This document shows positions 56,671 through 64,000 of a stretch of DNA of 64,000 bases, piece by piece (the stretch's first letter is position 1; every line of letters starts with the position of its first letter). The position numbers and the translations under genes are program-made. The notes below the pieces were generated by a model that worked only from the letters and a program-made list of their open reading frames with translations, was not told the DNA's origin and ran no database searches. This stretch comes from Actinomadura chibensis NBRC 106107 (GTDB lineage: Bacteria; Actinomycetota; Actinomycetes; Streptosporangiales; Streptosporangiaceae), in NCBI RefSeq assembly GCF_001552135.1, contig NZ_BCQP01000010.1, positions 186,001 to 250,000 on the forward strand, given 5' to 3'.

Positions 56671-58113
56671 TCAGGCGGCGGGCGCGGCCGTCCGGCCGCG
56701 TGCCAGCCGCAGCGCGCACACCGCGCCGAGGAGCGCCGCCCCGGCGAGGGCCCAGCCGGTGCCGTACTCGGCGTGCCGGGTCGAGGCGCCGGACTCGGCC
56801 AGCGTGAGGAACAGCGTCCCGATGGTGGCGATGCCGACGACCTGGGCGATCTGGGTGAGCGTGAGCAGCAGGCCGCTGGCGTCCGCCGCGTCCTCGGGGG
56901 CGACGTGCCGCAGCGCGACCGTCATGATGATCGGCATCACGCCCAGCCCGAACCCGATGACCACGGTGAGCAGCTCGTAGGGGAGTCCGCCGCCCGCGAG
57001 CGGGCCGACGCACAGGTAGCCCGCGGCCGCGATCGCGAACCCGGCGGGGACGGCGGGCCGGTGCCAGCGCGCGGGCAGCCGCTGCCAGTTCAGCCCGACC
57101 AGCGCGAACGCGGCGACGCACGGCACGAACGCGAGGCCCGACTCGACCGGCGACAGCCGCAGGTCGCCCTGGAGGTGCAGCGTGGTGGTGAACAGGAACG
57201 AGCCCCAGCTCCCCGGCCCGAACACCATCGCGACGCAGGCGGGGACGAGCAGCGGAGCGCGCAGCACCCGGGGGGAGATCAGCGGCCGCCCGCCGGTCGC
57301 GGCGACGCGGCGCTCGACGGCGACGAAGGCGGCGAGGAGGACGGCGCTCGCGGCGAGCGACGCCCAGCCCCACAGCGGCCAGCCCAGCTCGTGCCCCATG
57401 ATCAGCGGGACGACGAACAGCAGCACCGCCGGGGCGAGGGTGAGCAGGCCGGGCAGGTCCAGCTCCTCCCGGACGCTCGCGGTCCGGGGCGGGACGTCGT
57501 CGGCGGGCAGCACGCGGGGCGACGCGAGCAGCAGCGCCACGCCGATCGGGACGTTCACGAGGAACACCGTCCGCCAGCCGGTGCCGAGCAGGTCGGCGCT
57601 GACCAGCAGGCCGCCCGCCGCCTGGCCGACGACGACGCCGCCCGCGATGACGGCGGAGTAGACGCCGAGCGCGCGCGCCCGTGCCGCGCCGGTGAAGTTC
57701 CGCTGGATCATCGACATGACCTGGGGCGTCAGCAGCGCCGCGCCGACGCCCTGGAGGAACCGGAACACCACCAGGGTGCCCGTGGTCGGCGCCAGCCCGC
57801 AGGCCAGGGACGCGACGGTGAACGAGACGAGCCCGATGTGGTACATCCGGCGGTGCCCGGCGATGTCGCCGAGCCGCGCGCCGGTGATCAGCAGCACGGC
57901 GTAGGAGATGATGTAGCCCGCGACGACGAGCTGCAGCCCGGCGCCCGACGCGTGCAGGTCGGCGCGCATCGTGGGGAGCGCCACGTTGACGATGCTCACG
58001 TCCAGGATGGACATGAACTGGCCGAGCAGGATGACGGCGAGCGCCAGGCCGCCCGGTCCGCTCCGCGTCCCCCGGTCGGGAACAATCCCGCGCAGATCGG
58101 TTGCTTGTGTCAT
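56671..58113 (-). CDS. MFS transporter of the DHA2 (EmrB/QacA) type
   Basis: 480 residues with about 14 membrane helices. FMSILDVSIVNVALPTMRAD (motif D1 in helix 1), GARLGDIAGHRRMYHIGLVS (motif A) and RFLQGVGAALLTPQVMSMIQ (motif C region) are typical proton-driven drug exporters. Substrate unknown. ATG at 58113 is used; ATG at 58125 would add four residues. It is divergent from an MmyB-type regulator, with paired TACNGGTA sites between them, the usual arrangement of an exporter and its repressor. Confidence 0.9.
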   Translation of the reverse strand: MTQATDLRGIVPDRGTRSGPGGLALAVILLGQFMSILDVSIVNVALPTMRADLHASGAGLQLVVAGYIISYAVLLITGARLGDIAGHRRMYHIGLVSFTVASLACGLAPTTGTLVVFRFLQGVGAALLTPQVMSMIQRNFTGAARARALGVYSAVIAGGVVVGQAAGGLLVSADLLGTGWRTVFLVNVPIGVALLLASPRVLPADDVPPRTASVREELDLPGLLTLAPAVLLFVVPLIMGHELGWPLWGWASLAASAVLLAAFVAVERRVAATGGRPLISPRVLRAPLLVPACVAMVFGPGSWGSFLFTTTLHLQGDLRLSPVESGLAFVPCVAAFALVGLNWQRLPARWHRPAVPAGFAIAAAGYLCVGPLAGGGLPYELLTVVIGFGLGVMPIIMTVALRHVAPEDAADASGLLLTLTQIAQVVGIATIGTLFLTLAESGASTRHAEYGTGWALAGAALLGAVCALRLARGRTAAPAA

Positions 58114-58138
58114 GTGTACGATCATGGCGGGCGACGGG

Positions 58139-58169
58139 TACCGGTAACGAGAGCCTGGCGATACTGGTA
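58139..58169. promoter_or_regulatory. Paired TACNGGTA sites between MFS and regulator genes
   Basis: TACCGGTA (58139-58146) and TACTGGTA (58162-58169) are 23 bp apart, about two helical turns, in the 108-bp divergent gap. Likely operator for the MmyB-type protein. Confidence 0.5.
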
Positions 58170-58221
58170 CTGACAGCACCTGGCAACGGCGGGCGACCGG
58201 ATGCATCCTGGGGGCGTGACG

Positions 58222-59094
58222 ATGACGAGCGCGGACACCACGACGAGGCCGCGCCGCCGGACGGAGCTGGCGGCGTTCCTGCGCAGCAGGCGCGAGCGCA
58301 TCACGCCCGAGGACGTCGGGATGCCGCCGGGACCGCGCCGCCGCACCCCCGGACTGCGCCGCGAGGAGGTCGCGCAGCTCGCCGGGGTCGGCGTCACCTG
58401 GTACACGTGGCTGGAGCAGGGCCGTCCGATCAACGCGAGCACCCAGGTGCTGGACGCGGTGGCCCGCACCCTCCGGCTCGACGGCGCCGAGCGCGAGCAC
58501 CTGTACCGGCTCGCCGACGTCCCCGAGGCGACCGTGGACGAGGAGGCCGACACCCTGCCCGCCGAGGTGCAGGGCATCCTGGACGCGCTCGTCCCGATGC
58601 CCGCCGCCGTGGCGAACGGCCGGTCCGACATCCTCGCCTGGAACGCCGCCTACGCGGCGATCTTCCCGCACATCGTGACGGCGCGGCCGTGCGAGCGGAA
58701 CTCGCTGTGGATGGTCTTCACCCTGCCGCCCTGCTGCAACCCGGTCGTGAACCTGGAGGAGGCGGCGCCCGGCCACGTCGCGGTGTTCCGGCACCGCTAC
58801 AGCCGCCACCTGGGCGAGCCGGGCTGGAAGGAGCTGGTCCGGCGGCTCCAGGCGGTCAGCCCGCAGTTCGCCCGGCTGTGGGCGTCGCACGACGTGGCGC
58901 TGCCGGGGCAGAGCGACAAGGTGTTCCGGCACCACGCCGTCGGCGTGATCCGGACCCGCACCACGAACATGGACATCACGGCGTCCCCGGACGCGCGGCT
59001 CGTCGTGTACACCCCGACCGACGAGGAGAGCCGCGAGCGGATCGCGTGGCTGCTCGCCAACCCGGGCGCCGCCGCCGTCGACCACACCCACTGA
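58222..59094 (+). CDS. XRE-family regulator with MmyB-like ligand-binding domain
   Basis: 290 residues. Helix-turn-helix at about 15-75 (RREEVAQLAGVGVTWYTWLE, with QGRPINASTQVLDAVARTL) and MmyB domain after 100 (LVPMPAAVANGRSDILAWNA, CNPVVNLEEAAPGHVAVFRH). It is the second MmyB-type regulator in the window, but from a different branch. ATG at 58222 has GGGGG 7 bases upstream; GTG 58216 is the alternative. It is divergent from the MFS exporter and likely regulates it. Confidence 0.9.
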   Translation: MTSADTTTRPRRRTELAAFLRSRRERITPEDVGMPPGPRRRTPGLRREEVAQLAGVGVTWYTWLEQGRPINASTQVLDAVARTLRLDGAEREHLYRLADVPEATVDEEADTLPAEVQGILDALVPMPAAVANGRSDILAWNAAYAAIFPHIVTARPCERNSLWMVFTLPPCCNPVVNLEEAAPGHVAVFRHRYSRHLGEPGWKELVRRLQAVSPQFARLWASHDVALPGQSDKVFRHHAVGVIRTRTTNMDITASPDARLVVYTPTDEESRERIAWLLANPGAAAVDHTH

Positions 59095-59119
59095 GCCGCC
59101 GGGCCCGCCGCCGCCTCCG

Positions 59120-59503
59120 TCAGGTGCGGGACCGGCGCGCGATCACGACCAGGTCCAGCGCGGCGATCACGGCGACGGCCGCGCAGATCGCCGCCGCGGC
59201 CCAGGCGCCGTCGCCGCCGCCGGACTGCGCCCGCACGGCGAACACGACGGCGGCCGCGGCCGCCCCGACCAGCGCGATGCCGGACAGGACGGCGCGCAGC
59301 CGCAGCGGGCTCCGGGCGGTCAGCGGCTCGCGGCCGCTCGGCTGCCCGTGCCGGTAGGGGCCGTGCGAGCCGGGGCCGTGCCAGTCCGGGTCGCGCCACT
59401 CGGAGTACTCGGGCCCGGGCTCGCCGCGGCCGGGCTCGGCTCGGTCCGGCTCGGCTCGGTCGGGCTCCGGCCGGTCGGGCTCCTCGCGTGCGGGCTCGTC
59501 CAT
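59120..59503 (-). CDS. DUF6343-type small membrane protein
   Basis: 127 residues. The N-terminal 30 are repeated Glu-Pro-Asp-Arg units (EPDRAEPDRAEPGRGEPG); TARSPLRLRAVLSGIALVGA near residue 62 is the DUF6343 hallmark, followed by two membrane helices (GIALVGAAAAAVVFAVRAQ, AAAICAAVAVIAALDLVVIA). Function unknown. ATG at 59503 has no strong ribosome site. The repeat is mirrored in DNA as GGCTCGGT-type units, suggesting slippage growth. It is transcribed downstream of the aldo/keto reductase on the same strand, 49 bp away. Confidence 0.75.
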   Translation of the reverse strand: MDEPAREEPDRPEPDRAEPDRAEPGRGEPGPEYSEWRDPDWHGPGSHGPYRHGQPSGREPLTARSPLRLRAVLSGIALVGAAAAAVVFAVRAQSGGGDGAWAAAAICAAVAVIAALDLVVIARRSRT

Positions 59504-59552
59504 GGCCTGCTCGTGCCCCCTGAGGCCCGGACGATGCGTCCGAAACCGCAGG

Positions 59553-60578
59553 TCACCCCGCGCTGGACGCCGCCCAGATGTTGATCCCCGCCTCGACCGC
59601 GTCCCGGTCGATCGCGGCGAGCTCGTCCGCGCCGAGGTCCGGCGCGTCGAGCGCGGCGAGGTTCTCCTCCAGCTGCGCGACGCTGCTGGCGCCGATCAGC
59701 GCGGAGGTGACGCGGCCGTCCCGCAGCGCCCAGGCGAGCGCGAGCTGCGCGAGCGACTGGCCCCGCCCCCGGGCGATCTCGTTCAGGGTGCGGACGTGCC
59801 GGACGTTCTCCTCGCTGAGCAGGTCGGCGGAGAACGACGTCCCCTTGCTGGCCCGCGACCCGGCCGGGATCCCGCCGAGGTACTTGTCGGTCAGCATCCC
59901 CTGCGCCAGCGGCGAGAACGCGATGCAGCCCGCGCCCACCCGTGCGAGCGTGTCGAGCAGGCCGCCCTCGATCCAGCGGTTCAGCATCGAGTAGGACGGC
60001 TGGTGGATCAGCAGCGGCGTCCCCATGTCCCGCAGGATGGCGGCGGCCTCGGCGGTGCGCTCCGGCGAGTACGACGAGATCCCCGCGTACAGCGCCTTCC
60101 CGGACCGGACGGCCCGGTCCAGCGCCCCCATCGTCTCCTCAAGCGGCGTGTCCGGGTCGAACCGGTGGCTGTAGAAGATGTCGACGTAGTCGAGGCCCAT
60201 CCGCCGCAGCGACTGGTCGAGGCTGGCGAGCAGGTACTTGCGCGACCCCCATTCGCCGTACGGTCCCGGCCACATGTCGTACCCGGCCTTCGTCGAGATG
60301 ACGACCTCGTCCCGGTAGGGCGCGAAGTCCTCCCGGAAGATCTGGCCGAAGTTGGTCTCGGCCGAGCCGTACGGCGGGCCGTAGTTGTTGGCCAGGTCGA
60401 AGTGCGTGACGCCGAGGTCGAACGCGCGCCGCAGGATCGCCCGCTGGACGTCCAGCGGGCGGTCGTCGCCGAAGTTGTGCCACAGGCCGAGCGAGATCGC
60501 CGGGAGCCGCAGCCCGCTGCGCCCGCACCGCCGGTAGGTCATCCGCTCGTATCGTCCGCCGTCCGCCGCGTAGGTCAT
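59553..60578 (-). CDS. Aldo/keto reductase (YghZ-like)
   Basis: 341 residues, TIM barrel. DLANNYGPPYGSAETNFGQI (catalytic Asp/Tyr region), VVISTKAGYDMWPGPYG (Lys), DIFYSHRFDPDTPLEETM (His) match the YghZ group of L-glyceraldehyde 3-phosphate and methylglyoxal reductases, NADPH dependent. ATG at 60578 is chosen; the upstream 23 residues have no support. It is divergent from paaZ with 159 bp between starts. A role in aldehyde detoxification is plausible next to an aldehyde dehydrogenase gene but not shown. Confidence 0.9.
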   Translation of the reverse strand: MTYAADGGRYERMTYRRCGRSGLRLPAISLGLWHNFGDDRPLDVQRAILRRAFDLGVTHFDLANNYGPPYGSAETNFGQIFREDFAPYRDEVVISTKAGYDMWPGPYGEWGSRKYLLASLDQSLRRMGLDYVDIFYSHRFDPDTPLEETMGALDRAVRSGKALYAGISSYSPERTAEAAAILRDMGTPLLIHQPSYSMLNRWIEGGLLDTLARVGAGCIAFSPLAQGMLTDKYLGGIPAGSRASKGTSFSADLLSEENVRHVRTLNEIARGRGQSLAQLALAWALRDGRVTSALIGASSVAQLEENLAALDAPDLGADELAAIDRDAVEAGINIWAASSAG

Positions 60579-60737
60579 GATCGGGAGTATTCCAGGGCGG
60601 GCCGGGCACGGCGCCGCGCGGGCGTCCGGGGCGGCGCGAGTACACAAAGGATCCGGTCGGCGGCTGTCATCTCTGCCATGCGTGAACGGGCCCCGGAAGT
60701 GGCAAGGTTACTCAGAGATATGGACGAGGAGGTCCCT

Positions 60738-62777
60738 GTGGTCGCGCTGCGCAGTTACGTGTCGGGTTCCTGGCATGCTCCGGAGGACGAGGGGGCGCCG
60801 CTGCACGACGCCGTCACGGGCGAGGAGGTGGCCCGGATCTCCTCCGCCGGGATCGACCTCGGCGCCGCGCTGGAGCACGGCCGCCGGGTCGGCGGCCCGG
60901 TGCTGCGCGAGCTGACCTTCCACCAGCGCGCGTCCCTGCTCAAGGCGCTGGCCTCCCATCTGCGCGAGCACCGCGACGAGCTGTACGCGCTGTCGGCCCG
61001 GACGGGCGCGACCCTGGGCGACTCGAAGTTCGACGTGGACGGCGGCATCGGCGTCCTGTTCGGCTACGCGAGCAAGGGCAAGCGGGAGCTGCCGAACGAC
61101 ACGGTCCTCGTGGAGGGGAACGTGGAGCCGCTCGGCAAGGGCGGGACGTTCGTCGGCCAGCACCTGTGCACCCCCTCGCGCGGCGTCGCGGTGCAGATCA
61201 ACGCGTTCAACTTCCCGGTGTGGGGGCCGCTGGAGAAGCTCGCCCCGGCGTTCCTCGCGGGCGTGCCGAGCCTGATCAAGCCCGCGAGCCAGACCGCGTA
61301 CCTGACGGCCCGGCTGGTCGAGCTGATCGTCGAGTCCGGGATCCTGCCGGAGGGGACCGTGCAGATGGTCTGCGGCGAGCCGCGCGACCTGCTCGACCAC
61401 CTCACCGAGCAGGACATCGTCGCGTTCACCGGGTCGGCGTCCACCGCGCGGCTGCTGCGCACGCACCCGGCGGTCGTGGCGAACGCGGTCCGCTTCAACG
61501 CGGAGGCCGACTCGCTGAACTGCTCCATCCTCGGCCCGGACGCGACGCCCGGCAGCGTCGAGTTCGACCTGTACGTCAAGCAGCTCGTCAGCGAGATGAC
61601 GGTGAAGGCGGGGCAGAAGTGCACGGCGATCCGCCGCGCGCTCGTCCCGGCCGGGCTGGTCGGCGAGGTCGCCGAGGCGGCCCGCGAGCGGCTGGCGCGG
61701 ATCACGATCGGGAACCCGGCCGACCCCGACGTCCGGATGGGCGCGCTCGCCACCCTCGACCAGCGCGAGGAGGTCCGCCGCTCGCTGAAGGCGCTGCTGG
61801 ACGCGGGCCGCGTCGTCGCGGGCGACCCGGACCGGGTCGAGGTCGTCGGCGCGGACGCCGAGCGCGGCGCGTTCATGTCGCCGGTCCTGCTCCGCGCGGA
61901 CGACCCCGGCCGCGCCGAGCCGCACGAGGTGGAGGCGTTCGGGCCGGTCAGCACGCTGCTGCCGTACGAGGGCGCCGAGCAGGCGGTGGAGCTCGCCGTG
62001 CGGGGGCGCGGCAGCCTCGCCGGGTCGATCGTGACCGGCGACCCCGACTTCGCGCGCCGGGTGGTGCTCGGCACGGCGCCGTGGCACGGGCGGCTGCTCG
62101 TGCTGAACGCCGAGGACGCGAAGGAGTCCACCGGGCACGGGTCGCCGCTGCCCGCGCTCGTCCACGGCGGGCCGGGACGCGCGGGCGGCGGGGAGGAGAT
62201 GGGCGGGATCCGCGGGGTCGTCCACCACATGCGGCGCACCGCCGTCCAGGCCGGGCCCGCGATGCTCACCTCGATCACCGGCCGCTGGGTGCCCGGCACC
62301 GACCGGACGGTCACCGACGAGCACCCGTTCCGCAAGCACCTGGAGGACCTGCGCGTCGGCGACACCGCCGTCGGCGGCCCCCGCGTCGTCACGCTCGACG
62401 ACGTGGAGCACTTCGCCGAGTTCACCGGCGACACCTTCTACGCCCACACGGACGAGGACGCCGCACGCGCCAACCCGTTCTTCGGCGGCCGGGTCGCGCA
62501 CGGCTACCTGGTCGTGTCGTTCGCGGCGGGGCTGTTCGTCGAGCCGTCGCCGGGGCCCGTCCTCGCCAACTACGGCCTGGAGAACCTGCGGTTCCTCACC
62601 CCGGTCAAGCCGGGCGACGAGCTGACCGTCACGCTGACCGCCAAGCAGATCACGCCGCGGGACGGCGCCGACTACGGCGAGGTCCGCTGGGACACCGACG
62701 TCACCAACCAGGAGGGCGCCTCGGTCGCCAAGTACGACGTCCTGACCTTGGTGGCGAAGAGGCCGAAGCACGACTGA
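60738..62777 (+). CDS. paaZ: Bifunctional oxepin-CoA hydrolase / semialdehyde dehydrogenase of phenylacetate degradation
   Basis: 679 residues, close to the 681 of Escherichia coli PaaZ. The N-terminal aldehyde dehydrogenase holds Glu256 (FNAEADSLN) and Cys295 (GQKCTAIRR), the same numbering as in E. coli. The C-terminal MaoC-like hydratase starts near 530 and has Asp565 and His570 in GDTFYAHTDED. It opens the oxepin ring and oxidises the resulting aldehyde. GTG at 60738 follows GAGGAGG. The other paa genes are not adjacent, which is unusual for the pathway. A hairpin lies 59 bases after the stop. Confidence 0.95.
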   Translation: MVALRSYVSGSWHAPEDEGAPLHDAVTGEEVARISSAGIDLGAALEHGRRVGGPVLRELTFHQRASLLKALASHLREHRDELYALSARTGATLGDSKFDVDGGIGVLFGYASKGKRELPNDTVLVEGNVEPLGKGGTFVGQHLCTPSRGVAVQINAFNFPVWGPLEKLAPAFLAGVPSLIKPASQTAYLTARLVELIVESGILPEGTVQMVCGEPRDLLDHLTEQDIVAFTGSASTARLLRTHPAVVANAVRFNAEADSLNCSILGPDATPGSVEFDLYVKQLVSEMTVKAGQKCTAIRRALVPAGLVGEVAEAARERLARITIGNPADPDVRMGALATLDQREEVRRSLKALLDAGRVVAGDPDRVEVVGADAERGAFMSPVLLRADDPGRAEPHEVEAFGPVSTLLPYEGAEQAVELAVRGRGSLAGSIVTGDPDFARRVVLGTAPWHGRLLVLNAEDAKESTGHGSPLPALVHGGPGRAGGGEEMGGIRGVVHHMRRTAVQAGPAMLTSITGRWVPGTDRTVTDEHPFRKHLEDLRVGDTAVGGPRVVTLDDVEHFAEFTGDTFYAHTDEDAARANPFFGGRVAHGYLVVSFAAGLFVEPSPGPVLANYGLENLRFLTPVKPGDELTVTLTAKQITPRDGADYGEVRWDTDVTNQEGASVAKYDVLTLVAKRPKHD

Positions 62778-62835
62778 CCGGCGCCCGGAACGGAGCGCTA
62801 GCGGAGTGGAGGGTGTCGGTCAGTCTCCGGGGGGT

Positions 62836-62855
62836 CTGGGGGGTCGTCCCCCCAG
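62836..62855. terminator. Hairpin after paaZ
   Basis: CTGGGGGG-TCGT-CCCCCCAG, 8-bp perfect stem, begins 59 bases after the paaZ stop and 60 bases before the LysR gene. No T-run. TAGAAG at 62865-62870 could be the -10 of the next gene. Confidence 0.65.
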
Positions 62856-62914
62856 AAGCGACACTAGAAGGATGTCTGGCGGGGGAGACGTCACCGGAAC
62901 GGGGTGCGCCCAAA

Positions 62915-63859
62915 ATGATCAGTCCCCTGCACATCCAGACGGTGCGCGAGGTCGTCCGCACCGGCTCCTTCGCGGACGCCGCCCGCAACCTCGGGTACAC
63001 GGCGTCCGCGGTCTCCCAGCAGATCGCCGCGCTGGAGCGGGCCTGCGGCCTGGTGCTGTTCGAGCGCCGGGCCCGCAGCGTCCGGCCGACCAGCGCGGCG
63101 TTCCTCGTGGTCAGCAAGGGCAACGACGTGCTGTCCGCGCTCGACACCCTCGAACGGGAGCTGCGGACGGTCGCCGTCGGCGAGCGCGGCGCGCTGCAGA
63201 TCGGCAGCTTCCCGACCGCCAGCGCCCGCATCCTGCCGCGCATGCTGGCGGAGCTGTCCCGCGTCCGGCCCGGCATCGAGATCAAGCTGTCGGAGGGGGA
63301 GCCCGACGAGCTGCTGCCCGAACTCCTCGACGGCGACCTCGACCTCCAGCTCGTCTACCGGTACGACCTGTTCCCGCGCACCTGGCCCGCCCAGATCGTG
63401 GAGACGCCGGTGATGGACGAGAACCTGGTCCTGTGCGTGCCGGAGGAGCACCCGCTCGCCGGGGGGCGCACCGTGCGGCTCCGCGACCTCACCTCGGAGA
63501 CGTGGATCGCGAGCCGCCCGGAGAGCTCCGGCGCGCAGGCCCTGTTACGGCTGTGCAGCACGGCCGGGTTCACGCCGAACATCGCGTTCCGCAGCAACGA
63601 CTACGCGGTGGTGTGCGGGCTCGTCGGCTGCGGGCTCGGGATCGCGCTCGTCCCCGCGCTCGGCTGCGTGCCCGCGCCGGGCCTGCGGACGCTGAAGCTG
63701 AGCCGCCGCAGCCCGCAGCGGCACGTCACCGTCCTGCGCCGGACGACGAACACGAACCCGCTGGTCAAGGACGCGATGCGCGGCCTGGCCGAGGTCGCGC
63801 GGACGGTCGAGGCGCAGATCAGCGGGGTGACCGGGCCGCGCGGGGGAGGCGGCCCTTGA
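62915..63859 (+). CDS. LysR family regulator
   Basis: 314 residues. N-terminal winged helix (HIQTVREVVRTGSFADAARN, LGYTASAVSQQIAALERACG) and a periplasmic-binding-like effector domain from about 90 (GALQIGSFPTASARILPRML, VCGLVGCGLGIALVPALG). It may regulate a neighbour such as paaZ or the convergent dehydrogenase; ligand unknown. ATG at 62915 has a weak ribosome site. Its 3' end overlaps the next, opposite-strand gene by 41 bp. Confidence 0.9.
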   Translation: MISPLHIQTVREVVRTGSFADAARNLGYTASAVSQQIAALERACGLVLFERRARSVRPTSAAFLVVSKGNDVLSALDTLERELRTVAVGERGALQIGSFPTASARILPRMLAELSRVRPGIEIKLSEGEPDELLPELLDGDLDLQLVYRYDLFPRTWPAQIVETPVMDENLVLCVPEEHPLAGGRTVRLRDLTSETWIASRPESSGAQALLRLCSTAGFTPNIAFRSNDYAVVCGLVGCGLGIALVPALGCVPAPGLRTLKLSRRSPQRHVTVLRRTTNTNPLVKDAMRGLAEVARTVEAQISGVTGPRGGGGP

Positions 63860-64000
63860 GCTCCATCGCCGCCCGCACCCGCCGCTGCGCGAGCGCGACG
63901 GCCGCCCGGTGCGTGGTCGTGCCGCCCGCGCGGGCGGCGTCGAGGACCGTCCCGGTGTTCTCCCGCAGCTTCGCCGAGACGGCCGCGAACACCGCGTCCG
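63819..64000 (-). CDS. C-terminus of a probable Glu/Leu/Phe/Val dehydrogenase, cut by window edge
   Basis: Only the last 59 codons are visible, running to TGA at 63821-63819. The helices (DAVFAAVSAKLRENTGTVLD, TTTHRAAVALAQRRVRAAME) resemble the C-terminal end of amino-acid dehydrogenases of the glutamate/leucine family, but too little is seen for certainty. The final Arg/Pro residues overlap the LysR gene antiparallel by 41 bp. Confidence 0.5.
   Translation of the reverse strand, partial: DAVFAAVSAKLRENTGTVLDAARAGGTTTHRAAVALAQRRVRAAMELKGRLPRAARSPR

Noticed and set aside
1..64000. tRNA, rRNA, CRISPR arrays, insertion sequences, prophage
   Set aside because: No T-loop-like tRNA consensus, no spaced direct-repeat array, and no transposase or integrase motif was found on reading.

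Overview
This window is high-GC actinobacterial DNA with strong C/G third-position bias, many GTG/TTG starts, frequent 4-base ATGA/GTGA gene overlaps and many 5' ends that look leaderless. The gene set (trp leader, HelR-type helicase, MmyB-type regulators, SIP with iron box, DUF6343, DUF2267) suggests a soil actinomycete of the Streptosporangiales/Thermomonosporaceae type, perhaps Actinomadura. That assignment is inference. I see no tRNA, rRNA, CRISPR array, insertion sequence or prophage; this looks like ordinary chromosome with catabolic gene islands.

Layout. 1-5.6 kb: secreted GH20 hexosaminidase (cut by the left edge), a VOC protein, and a fused anthranilate synthase trpE(G) behind a Trp-Trp leader peptide and attenuator. 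5.7-16.3 kb: small GPGG membrane protein, SDR, ChaB-like and HhH-like proteins, WYL regulator, adenosine deaminase, DUF1266, GAP-family membrane protein, molybdopterin oxidoreductase, ThyX, MmyB-type regulator. 16.2-31.6 kb: flavohemoprotein, class I amidotransferase, esterase, then acyl-CoA metabolism (enoyl-CoA hydratase, acyl-CoA dehydrogenase, TetR, SDR), HelR-like RNA polymerase recycling helicase, a TetR/SnoaL divergon, a paired two-subunit acyl-CoA dehydrogenase, PLP desulfhydrase with an accessory adenylate kinase, and a Usp protein.

31.8-39.4 kb: XdhC domain protein, ECF sigma factor with SnoaL tail, then a compact pcaHGBDC-iclR-pobA block that takes 4-hydroxybenzoate through protocatechuate to 3-oxoadipate. 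39.5-44 kb: PAP2 phosphatase converging on a cyanophycin cphB-cphA operon. 44-53.6 kb: QsdR-type TetR, AarF/UbiB kinase, iron-box-controlled siderophore-interacting protein, a cyclase plus ThDP enzyme pair, glpF-glpK, secreted trypsin-like protease. 53.7-64 kb: SigB/SigF-like stress sigma factor with a self-type promoter, DUF2267, GT4 glycosyltransferase, MFS exporter with divergent MmyB-type regulator, aldo/keto reductase, paaZ, LysR regulator and the tail of a probable amino-acid dehydrogenase.

The most interesting signals are small: a probably leaderless trp attenuator, two micro-ORFs overlapping the starts of pcaH and the PAP2 gene by four bases, a 14-bp duplication that seems to have uncoupled pcaC from its regulator, long convergent overlaps (cphA/PAP2 and flavohemoprotein/regulator), a compound hairpin ahead of the GPGG gene, and a glpK whose 3' end has different codon use.
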